From Polyangium sp. (in: bacteria) (lineage in GTDB: Bacteria > Myxococcota_A > Polyangia > Palsa-1104): DNA of 6,198 nucleotides. Numbering within the stretch: position 1 is the first letter of the stretch; each line of letters begins with the position of its first letter. The stretch covers positions 1-6,198 of the forward strand of contig JANWLJ010000069.1 of assembly GCA_025450955.1 (NCBI GenBank), in the 5' to 3' direction. Shown here in pieces: positions 1 to 6,198 of the stretch. The position numbers were made by a program, and so were the translations under genes. Under the pieces are notes generated by a model that ran no database searches, was not told the DNA's origin, and was given only the letters and a program-made list of their open reading frames with translations.

Positions 1-49
1 CGCCGAAGCCGAAATCGTCGAGCGCTTCCCGAAACCGTCCGTCGGGTAG
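1..49 (+). CDS. Possible C-terminal end of a truncated upstream gene
   Basis: An open + strand frame enters from the left edge and ends at TAG 47-49. It reads AEAEIVERFPKPSVG. The composition is protein-like, and the frame would end 10 bases before the stop of the convergent ArsC-like gene, which is a normal tail-to-tail arrangement. The minus strand of this stretch contains no ATG, GTG or TTG, so a further minus-strand gene beginning here is less likely. Only 15 codons are visible, no family can be recognised, and a chance open frame in GC-rich DNA is quite possible. Confidence 0.3.
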   Translation, partial: AEAEIVERFPKPSVG

Positions 50-59
50 CCGCGCGTTT

Positions 60-410
60 TCAGCTCCAGCCTTCCCAGATTTCGGGATGGTAGCCGACCG
101 TCGCCAGCTTGCCCGCGCGCACCACCGGGGTCTTGAGCAGCAGCGGATCCTCGACGAGCAGCGGCTCGATCCGCGGTCCGGTGGGCGCGGCGTAGACGAG
201 CCCGCGGTCGCGATAGCGCGCGCCCTCGCGATCGAGGAGCGCCTCGATCCCGACCTGGGCCGCGACCGAGCGCAGCTCGCCCGCCGACATCCCGCGCTCG
301 CGCAGATCGATGAAGGAGACGGCGACCCGGCGCTCTTTGAACCAGCGCTCCGCCTTGCGGGTGTCGGCGCATTTTTTCAGGCCGAAGATCTGCACGCTCT
401 TGGGTGGCAT
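60..410 (-). CDS. ArsC/YffB/Spx-family thioredoxin-fold protein
   Basis: This 116-residue protein has the length and pattern of the ArsC/Spx/YffB family (thioredoxin fold, PF03960 type). It opens with the strand-loop-helix VQIFGLKKCADTRKAERWF. Cys14 takes the position of the nucleophilic cysteine of arsenate reductase; the fourth loop position is Thr17, so there is no Spx-like CXXC redox pair. The segment FIDLRERGMSAGEL and the C-terminal LLKTPVVRAGKLATVGYHPE-IW are typical of the family. The Arg that precedes Pro in the RP motif of classical ArsC is Thr94 here, so arsenate reduction is doubtful. A thiol-dependent reductase or regulatory role fits the family better, but the substrate is unknown. 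The ATG overlaps the TGA of the upstream gene (TGATG), with only a weak GAGAG upstream, which points to translational coupling. No arsenic-resistance neighbours are visible. Confidence 0.85.
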   Translation of the reverse strand: MPPKSVQIFGLKKCADTRKAERWFKERRVAVSFIDLRERGMSAGELRSVAAQVGIEALLDREGARYRDRGLVYAAPTGPRIEPLLVEDPLLLKTPVVRAGKLATVGYHPEIWEGWS

Positions 411-2101
411 CAGCTCTCGTCGTCGGAGCGCGGCGGCTGGATCGGCTTCGACACCGGGCGGGTCACGTTCCAGCTCGGGCCGAACATCTTGGCCATCGCC
501 GCCTCGGCCGCGGCGCGCACGCCGGGATGCTCGCTCTTCGCGTTCGAGCGGATCGCCGCCACCACCGCGCTGCTGCGAAGCCCGCTCAGCTCGGAGATGA
601 GCTGAATTCGCTGTCGCGGGTTCGGCGACAGGGCGCAGATCCGCGCGAGCGCCTCGGGCTTGGCGTCGGCCGGCACCTCGACGAACGGCGGCTCGCCCAC
701 GTCGATCGTCGCGGGAGCCGGCGCGGGCGCGAGCGTCGCGGGCGCAATTGCAGGAGGCGGTGCCGCACGCGTCTCACGTGAGACGGCCGACGCGCGCTCG
801 GCGTCGGGATCGCCAAAGTACATCATTCCCTTCTTCGATCGCTTGAACGGCTTGGCGGCCTCGGTCGCGCTCGCCGTCGTCGCGGGCGTCGCGGTTTGCG
901 CCGGCGCGGTCGCCGGCGGTGTCGCGGAAGCAGACGCTGCTGTCGCGGCCACCGACGTGACTGTCGCCGGAGCAGGCGGCGCTGTCGCGGACGCGGGCGG
1001 CGCTGTCGCGGACGCGGGCGCTGCGGTCGCGTTCGCGGGCGTCGCCGGAGCGGGCGGCATGCGGATGATCCCGAGCGCGCGCTCGGCGTCGCGCACCGCG
1101 AGCTGGCGGATCTGATCGAAGCCGTCGTCACGCGCCGGGCGGCTCTCGCTCGGCTGCGCCAAAGCGGGCAGCGGCAGCGCGCGCGCGGTGAAGCCCTCGA
1201 GCGCGAGCGGCTCGCTCAGCTTTCCCGTATCGGCGAGCACGATCCACATCGGCCGCTCGGCGCCGCAGGCCGGCGGCGCGGCCAGCGCCCGCCACCTCTC
1301 GCCAAGCGCGGCGGCGCCGGTCACCACCAGCGCGCCGCCGTCGAGATCGGCCTCGCGCCGGCAGGCGGCGAGCTCGCCCCACGAGATCCCGCGCGCGAGC
1401 GCCAGCTCGACATCTACCAAGATCACCGCGCGTCCGGCGCGGACCAGCGCGAGCGCCAGGCCGAAGCCCTCGCGCTTTTTGCACCCATCGATCGCGAGCC
1501 ACAGCGGCTCACGCGACGGCAACAGCTCCTGCTTGACGATCGCCACCGCCGGCGCCGACGGCGCGAGCGCGCGCGCCCAGTCCGGCAGCGACTCGGCGGA
1601 GAGCCGCCACACGCCCGCACCGAGCCCGCCTGCGTGAAGGTCGCCGTCGAGCCGCGCGGCGAGACCACAGCCGAGCGCCAGCTCGTCATTCGAGCGGGAC
1701 GGTCCTTCGGTCTCGAGCGCGACTAGCGCGTGCGCACGCAGCCGCCGTCCGGGCGCGAGCGCCCGATCGATCGCGAGATCGATCGCCGATTCGCCGAGCG
1801 CCTGGCGCGCCACCTCGACGGTGAGCCCGTGCGCGTGCGCTCCGCGGAGCGTCCGGGCCGCCTTCGACACCGCGAGCGAGCGCTCGGCCGCGTAGAGGAG
1901 CGCGAGCAGGCGACGCTCGAGGGGATCGAGCCCGAAGCGCGCGGCGACGATCTCGATTGCGCGAGGAAATGGATCTTTGACCGGCTTGCGAGCGCTCCTT
2001 GCGGGCGGCTTGCGGGCTCGCTTGCCGGCAGTGCGGGGCCTGAGCGCGCCGAGCGCCCAGGTGAAGAGCGCGTCGAGCGAAACCTCCGGTGTGCGACCCA
2101 T
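410..2101 (-). CDS. Degenerate winged-helix/AAA-like protein with Ala-Pro-Thr linker and HEAT-like tail
   Basis: This 563-residue protein is not a recognised named gene. Residues 45-130 (FGLDPLERRLLALLYAAE, then a helical stretch ending in LRAHALVALE) resemble the winged-helix domain that precedes the ATPase of some bacterial AAA proteins. Residues 198-293 keep the spacing of an AAA core, but the Walker A site reads IDGCKKREGFG with no GKT/GKS. The Walker B region reads GALVVTGAAAL with no DE pair, so ATP hydrolysis is unlikely. Residues 348-415 form an Ala/Pro/Thr/Ser-rich linker with a PPASATA heptad repeat. A small basic patch follows (FKRSKKGMMYFGDPD, 419-433), then a second Pro/Ala stretch (447-465). 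The helical tail at 480-540 includes a HEAT-like HPGVRAAAEAAMAKM. No signal peptide or membrane segment is evident, so it is probably cytoplasmic. The start is ATG 2101-2099, with AGGA 10 bases upstream. The protein is probably a scaffold or adaptor, by inference only. Confidence 0.8.
   Translation of the reverse strand: MGRTPEVSLDALFTWALGALRPRTAGKRARKPPARSARKPVKDPFPRAIEIVAARFGLDPLERRLLALLYAAERSLAVSKAARTLRGAHAHGLTVEVARQALGESAIDLAIDRALAPGRRLRAHALVALETEGPSRSNDELALGCGLAARLDGDLHAGGLGAGVWRLSAESLPDWARALAPSAPAVAIVKQELLPSREPLWLAIDGCKKREGFGLALALVRAGRAVILVDVELALARGISWGELAACRREADLDGGALVVTGAAALGERWRALAAPPACGAERPMWIVLADTGKLSEPLALEGFTARALPLPALAQPSESRPARDDGFDQIRQLAVRDAERALGIIRMPPAPATPANATAAPASATAPPASATAPPAPATVTSVAATAASASATPPATAPAQTATPATTASATEAAKPFKRSKKGMMYFGDPDAERASAVSRETRAAPPPAIAPATLAPAPAPATIDVGEPPFVEVPADAKPEALARICALSPNPRQRIQLISELSGLRSSAVVAAIRSNAKSEHPGVRAAAEAAMAKMFGPSWNVTRPVSKPIQPPRSDDES
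770..785. promoter_or_regulatory. parS-like 16-bp perfect palindrome
   Basis: CGTCTCACGTGAGACG is a perfect palindrome. It equals the ParB-binding parS consensus TGTTTCACGTGAAACA at 12 of 16 positions, and the differences are symmetric (positions 1/16 and 4/13). It lies in the linker codons of the degenerate AAA-like gene and encodes VSRET, as coding-region parS sites do in this frame. The codons include TCA for Ser and CGT for Arg, which are uncommon in this GC-rich gene. Function is not established. A chance palindrome is possible, and the site is not the canonical sequence. Confidence 0.35.
960..1022. repeat. Three imperfect 21-bp tandem repeats in the linker codons
   Basis: The unit is close to GCTGTCGCGGACGCGGGCG plus two bases. 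The copies at 981-1001 and 1002-1022 are identical over 19 bases, and a diverged copy occupies 960-980. Each unit encodes one APPASAT-type heptapeptide on the minus strand (residues about 361-381). In-frame slippage expansion of a disordered linker explains the repeat; no separate function is implied. Confidence 0.7.
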
Positions 2102-2165
2102 CGGTGGAGGATCCTATCATTTTGCCGCCTGGTTTCAGCCCGATGACGCACTGTTTCCAAAAGCC

Positions 2166-2193
2166 TTGACGCCGGCCGCGCCATTCGTACACT
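2166..2193 (+). promoter_or_regulatory. Sigma-70 type promoter of the acyl-CoA dehydrogenase gene
   Basis: The -35 element TTGACG (2166-2171) matches the consensus at five of six positions. It is separated by 16 bp from TACACT (2188-2193), a -10 element matching at four of six. Transcription would begin near 2200, inside the inverted repeat that overlaps the -10. That geometry suits repression by a protein bound to the repeat. No equally convincing promoter is seen on the opposite strand for the divergent pseudo-AAA gene. Confidence 0.6.
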
Positions 2194-2212
2194 GAATGAG
2201 GATTCATTCAGT
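2191..2212. promoter_or_regulatory. FadR(YsiA)/TetR-type operator, perfect inverted repeat
   Basis: ACTGAATGA (2191-2199) and TCATTCAGT (2204-2212) are perfect 9-bp inverted repeats around the 4-base spacer GGAT. The core TGAATGA-N4-TCATTCA has the half-sites and spacing of the operator recognised by Bacillus subtilis FadR (YsiA), a TetR-family repressor of fatty-acid degradation released by long-chain acyl-CoA. The site overlaps the -10 and the predicted transcription start and stops one base before the ribosome binding site. The downstream gene, an acyl-CoA dehydrogenase, is the kind of target this regulator controls. The regulator is not encoded in the window, so the binding protein is inferred. 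Confidence 0.7.
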
Positions 2213-2225
2213 CAGGAGGCTCTCC

Positions 2226-4082
<1,857 letters not shown>

Positions 4083-4102
4083 GCTTCCCGCCCGCTCGAT
4101 CT

Positions 4103-4135
4103 CCCACCTGGAGCGACATCGGCTCCGGGTGTGGG
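4103..4135. other. Strong hairpin downstream of the acyl-CoA dehydrogenase
   Basis: CCCAC + CTGGAGC (4103-4114) pairs with GCTCCGG + GTGGG (4122-4128 and 4131-4135). The loop is 7 bases, with a 2-base bulge at 4129-4130 and one G-T pair. No T run follows, so it may stabilise the 3' end of the mRNA or slow polymerase just ahead of the terminator rather than terminate by itself. Confidence 0.45.
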
Positions 4136-4140
4136 TCTGC

Positions 4141-4166
4141 AAACGATCGTAAGCGTTCGTTTTTTT
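4141..4166 (+). terminator. Intrinsic terminator of the acyl-CoA dehydrogenase gene
   Basis: AAACGATCG (4141-4149) pairs with CGTTCGTTT (4154-4162) with one mismatch around the loop TAAG. The right arm runs into seven consecutive T (4160-4166). It sits 58 bases after the stop codon, and a long T run is otherwise rare in this GC-rich sequence. The stem is short, but the position and T tract support rho-independent termination on the + strand. Confidence 0.6.
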
Positions 4167-4264
4167 GAAGTCGCGCGACCACCCCCGACATGAACGTGAG
4201 AAGTGGCCGATGGACGCGCAGGTCTGCGCGTATCCGCCGGCGGGGGTTTTTGGAGGATATCGGT
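4167..4264 (+). other. Leader of the phosphoesterase gene
   Basis: This stretch holds GGAGG (4252-4256), eight bases before the ATG at 4265, which fixes that start. An in-frame upstream ATG at 4190 would add an Arg-rich extension ahead of the lipoprotein signal and has no comparable ribosome binding site. No convincing -35/-10 pair was found; TTGAAG at 4165-4170 has only a poor -10 at a suitable distance. Confidence 0.4.
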
Positions 4265-5263
4265 ATGCGCGCGATTTGCTGGATCTCGATCCTTACTCTC
4301 GCGGCCTGCACCGCCCCGAATAGTGGCGGCGCTCCGGGTGGCGGCGGCTCGAGCATGAACAACAACAATGGCGGCGGCTCGAGCGCGGGTGGCGGCGACG
4401 GCGGAACCGGCGGCGGCGGCGCGAACAGCGACGGCGGCACCATTACTGGAGGCGGCGGAGCGGCGAACGACGGCGGCACGGTGAACGGCGGCGGCGGCGC
4501 CGGCCTGCTCAAGTTCGCGGTGATGGGCGACTCCCGCCCGCCCAACGAGAACGACACGAGCGGTTATCCGTCCGCGATCATCTCGCGCATTTTCTCGCTC
4601 GCGCAATCGAACGGCGCGCAGTTCCTGATCGGCACCGGCGACTACATGTTCGCGACCCAGGCGAGCGCGGTGACCGCGCAGGTGAGCCTGTTCCAAAAGG
4701 CCGAGGCCAATTACACCGCCGGTCCGATCTATCTGGCGATGGGCAATCACGAGTGCACCGGATATACCGATTCAAATTGCCCCAATCTCGACGAGACGCC
4801 GAACGTGCAGGCGTTCATGAAGCTGTTACCGGCGGGCGTGACCACGCCTTATTACCGCGTCGATTTGAATACCCCGACGGGGAAGGCGAAGTTCCTCTTC
4901 GTCGCCGCCAACGCGTGGAATTCCACGCAGGACTCGTGGCTCAAGACCCAGCTCGCCGAATCGACCGCCTACACCTTCGTGATTCGCCACGAGCCGACCA
5001 GCGATTCGACCGCGCCCGGCGTTTCGCCGTCGGAGTCGCTGATCGGCGGCGGCCATCTCACGCTCGAGCTGAATGGCCACACCCACGAATATCGCCGGGT
5101 CGACAGCCGGCACGTGATCTCCGGAAACGGCGGCGCGCCGCTCTCGTCCTCGGGCAACTACGGCCTGCTCCTCGTCGAGCAGCAGGCGAGCGGCGACTTC
5201 ACCGTCAACGAGATCGACGAGGCCTCGGGCAACATCACCGACACCTGGTCGGTGAGCCCCTAA
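4265..5263 (+). CDS. Calcineurin-like metallophosphoesterase lipoprotein
   Basis: This 332-residue exported lipoprotein has a short signal peptide (MRAICWISILTLAAC) ending in the lipobox LAAC, with lipidated Cys15. A flexible Gly/Ser/Asn-rich tether spans residues 16-80. The catalytic domain (about 81-325) shows the binuclear metal motifs in order: GDSRP (Asp89), GTGDY (Asp126), GNHE (Asn161, His162), the His of RHEP (His242), and GHTHE (His272, His274). The first motif has Arg where many family members have His, as in purple-acid-phosphatase-like branches. Cys164 and Cys171 are close together and could form a disulfide outside the cytoplasm. It probably acts at the outer membrane or in the periplasm as a phosphomonoesterase or phosphodiesterase; the substrate cannot be read from the sequence. 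The start ATG 4265 follows GGAGG. The gene sits behind a terminator, so it is likely transcribed alone, and it ends one base from a convergent gene. Confidence 0.88.
   Translation: MRAICWISILTLAACTAPNSGGAPGGGGSSMNNNNGGGSSAGGGDGGTGGGGANSDGGTITGGGGAANDGGTVNGGGGAGLLKFAVMGDSRPPNENDTSGYPSAIISRIFSLAQSNGAQFLIGTGDYMFATQASAVTAQVSLFQKAEANYTAGPIYLAMGNHECTGYTDSNCPNLDETPNVQAFMKLLPAGVTTPYYRVDLNTPTGKAKFLFVAANAWNSTQDSWLKTQLAESTAYTFVIRHEPTSDSTAPGVSPSESLIGGGHLTLELNGHTHEYRRVDSRHVISGNGGAPLSSSGNYGLLLVEQQASGDFTVNEIDEASGNITDTWSVSP
4339..4384. repeat. 16-bp direct repeat in the Gly-rich tether codons
   Basis: TGGCGGCGGCTCGAGC occurs at 4339-4354 and again at 4369-4384, flanking an AAC run that encodes four Asn. It lies in a GGC-rich stretch (about 4322-4504) coding for the flexible linker of the lipoprotein. 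Slippage or duplication in low-complexity coding sequence is the likely origin. Confidence 0.6.
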
Positions 5264-5264
5264 A

Positions 5265-6020
5265 TCAATAAACGAAAGGCACCACCGCGCGGCGCTCGGC
5301 GGGATATTCGGAAAAAGTCGTCCGGTACCAGCGATGGTGCGCGCGGGCGCGTGGGACCAGATTGGCGATCGTCCACAGCGCGAACGCGAGGCCGGCCAGG
5401 GACCAGGTGGCCAGCGCCCAGCCGCACCACTCGAGGATCTCGCCGAGGTAGTTGGGGCAGGAGACGAAGCGATAAAGACCGCCGTGCGGAATCTTGTAGC
5501 CGCTCTCGCCGGGGCGGCGCAGCGAGAAGAGCACGCGGTCGGCGTGTTGATTGACTGCGAAGCCGAACAGAAACAGCGCGACCCCGACGAGAAAACGCGG
5601 ATCGGCGAGCCAGGCGCGCGAATAGCCGGGGCCGAGCGCGGTCAGCCAGCGCGCGTTCAAATAGCCGTTGACGGTGGTGAAGAAGAACGCCGAGCCGACC
5701 ACGTAGAGCGGCATCGGACGGGCGGGCGCGCGCAGGCGGAAGGGAAACAGCCACGCGCGATGAACGTAGTGCAGCTGCCAGAGGAGAAAGAAGATCCACG
5801 CCACCAGGCCCGGCCGGCCGATCTCGTAACAGACGACGAACACCAGCACCGACGGTGATTCCATGATCAGCCAGCCGAGGCGGCTCGGCACGCTCGGCCC
5901 GCGCGCGCGCCCGCCGTGACGCCCGTACGGCGCGGTGATGAAAAAGAGCGCGATGAAGGTCACCGCCGCGAGCGCAAACCAACCGATCAAGAGCGCGTGA
6001 TAGATCGAGGCCTCGGTCAT
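5265..6020 (-). CDS. Steroid 5-alpha-reductase family membrane protein
   Basis: This 251-residue polytopic membrane protein matches the 3-oxo-5-alpha-steroid 4-dehydrogenase family (PF02544 type) over its whole length; human SRD5A1 and SRD5A2 are about 254-259 residues. Family members use NADPH to reduce a steroid delta-4 double bond or a related enone. Glu54 (IMESPS) and Tyr85 (LHYVHR) match the catalytic Glu and Tyr of SRD5A2. VNQHADRVL (156-164), GYKIPHGGLYRFV (174-186), NYLGEILEWCGWALATWS (190-207), HHRWY (228-232) and the end SEYPAERRAVVPFVY are close to the animal enzymes, including the NADPH-site region. Several hydrophobic segments are evident (about 9-30, 57-80, 104-122, 143-156, 192-222). 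The ATG at 6020-6018 has GAGGAA seven bases upstream, which overlaps the stop of the preceding dehydrogenase gene, so the two form an operon. The substrate could be a steroid, a sterol intermediate or another isoprenoid or lipid. Confidence 0.9.
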   Translation of the reverse strand: MTEASIYHALLIGWFALAAVTFIALFFITAPYGRHGGRARGPSVPSRLGWLIMESPSVLVFVVCYEIGRPGLVAWIFFLLWQLHYVHRAWLFPFRLRAPARPMPLYVVGSAFFFTTVNGYLNARWLTALGPGYSRAWLADPRFLVGVALFLFGFAVNQHADRVLFSLRRPGESGYKIPHGGLYRFVSCPNYLGEILEWCGWALATWSLAGLAFALWTIANLVPRARAHHRWYRTTFSEYPAERRAVVPFVY

Positions 6021-6031
6021 GGGCGCGTTCC

Positions 6032-6198
6032 TCAGCTGAGAGCGTTGGTCTCGCGGAACCAGGCGAAGGTGTCGGCGACGGTGTCGCGCACCGGGCGCGG
6101 CTGATAGCCGAGCTCGCGGGTCGCTTTGTCGTGGCTCACCAGCTTGTGATTGCGCAGCGCCGCGAGCGACGCCGAGGTGAACAGTGGCCTGGTGCCCG
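6032..6198 (-). CDS. C-terminal part of an extended short-chain dehydrogenase/epimerase
   Basis: The gene enters from the right edge, and its last 54 codons end at TGA 6034-6032. The visible end, HKLVSHDKATRELGYQPRP followed by VRDTVADTFAWFRETNALS, is the characteristic tail of NAD(P)-dependent extended short-chain dehydrogenases (epimerase/dehydratase, dihydroflavonol reductase and 3-beta-hydroxysteroid dehydrogenase-like). In these, a Lys-Ala...ELGY-P-R-P segment leads into a final amphipathic helix with WF. The Rossmann cofactor site and the YxxxK catalytic site lie outside the window, so the exact branch cannot be decided. Its stop lies 11 bases before the start of the 5-alpha-reductase gene, and that gene's ribosome binding site begins within the stop codon, so the two are probably translated together. 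A steroid- or sterol-directed dehydrogenase is attractive because of the neighbour, but a sugar or hopanoid-associated epimerase is equally compatible. Confidence 0.75.
   Translation of the reverse strand, partial: GTRPLFTSASLAALRNHKLVSHDKATRELGYQPRPVRDTVADTFAWFRETNALS

Noticed and set aside
60..410. Arsenic-resistance arsenate reductase (arsC)
   Set aside because: The classical Arg of the RP motif is Thr94, the protein belongs to the shorter YffB/Spx-like group, and no ars operon genes are nearby.
1765..1786. Direct repeat GATCGATCGC twice, two bases apart
   Set aside because: It encodes the repeated peptide AID-LAIDRA in the pseudo-AAA protein, and GATCGATCGC-type words are common in GC-rich codons. 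No sign of a binding site.
2196..2225. ATG at 2196 as the start of the acyl-CoA dehydrogenase
   Set aside because: It lies within the inverted-repeat operator and near the predicted transcription start, and the strong AGGAGG is downstream of it and correctly spaced for GTG 2226.
4190..4264. ATG at 4190 as the start of the phosphoesterase
   Set aside because: It would place 25 Arg-rich residues ahead of a complete lipoprotein signal peptide. GGAGG at 4252-4256 points to ATG 4265.

Overview
This is a GC-rich chromosomal window in which third codon positions are overwhelmingly G or C. It looks like a myxobacterium or a relative (Myxococcota, formerly Deltaproteobacteria). That is an inference from composition, from the Gly-rich tethered lipoprotein, from an Ala/Pro/Thr-rich degenerate AAA-like protein, and from a eukaryote-like steroid 5-alpha-reductase. 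No RNA genes, insertion sequences or CRISPR arrays are visible.

Layout. At the left edge, the last codons of a possible + strand gene end at 49. Two minus-strand genes follow, transcribed leftwards from about 2101. The first encodes a 563-residue protein that resembles a winged-helix AAA ATPase whose nucleotide-binding motifs have decayed. It carries a long Ala/Pro/Thr linker and a small HEAT-like tail. Its stop overlaps (TGATG) the start of an ArsC/YffB-fold protein, so the two form a translationally coupled pair. Inside the linker codons sits a perfect 16-bp palindrome resembling a ParB-binding parS site.

A divergent intergenic region (2102-2225) carries a good sigma-70 type promoter and a perfect inverted repeat, TGAATGA-N4-TCATTCA. 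This matches the operator type of the TetR-family fatty-acid regulator FadR (YsiA). It drives a 618-residue long-form acyl-CoA dehydrogenase (DmdC-like subfamily), which starts at GTG 2226 behind AGGAGG. Two hairpins, the second followed by seven T, close this gene. A lipoprotein with a calcineurin-like metallophosphoesterase domain follows (4265-5263).

From the right edge, two minus-strand genes run leftwards as an operon. The first is the C-terminal end of an extended short-chain dehydrogenase/epimerase. The second is a 251-residue steroid 5-alpha-reductase family membrane protein that ends one base from the lipoprotein's stop codon.

How the genes fit together: the acyl-CoA dehydrogenase is probably switched by acyl-CoA through a TetR repressor encoded elsewhere. 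The dehydrogenase and 5-alpha-reductase pair suggests processing of a steroid, sterol or other isoprenoid/lipid enone. The pseudo-AAA/ArsC-like pair has no assignable role. The most interesting items are the FadR-type operator, the parS-like palindrome, the pseudo-AAA protein and the 5-alpha-reductase operon.
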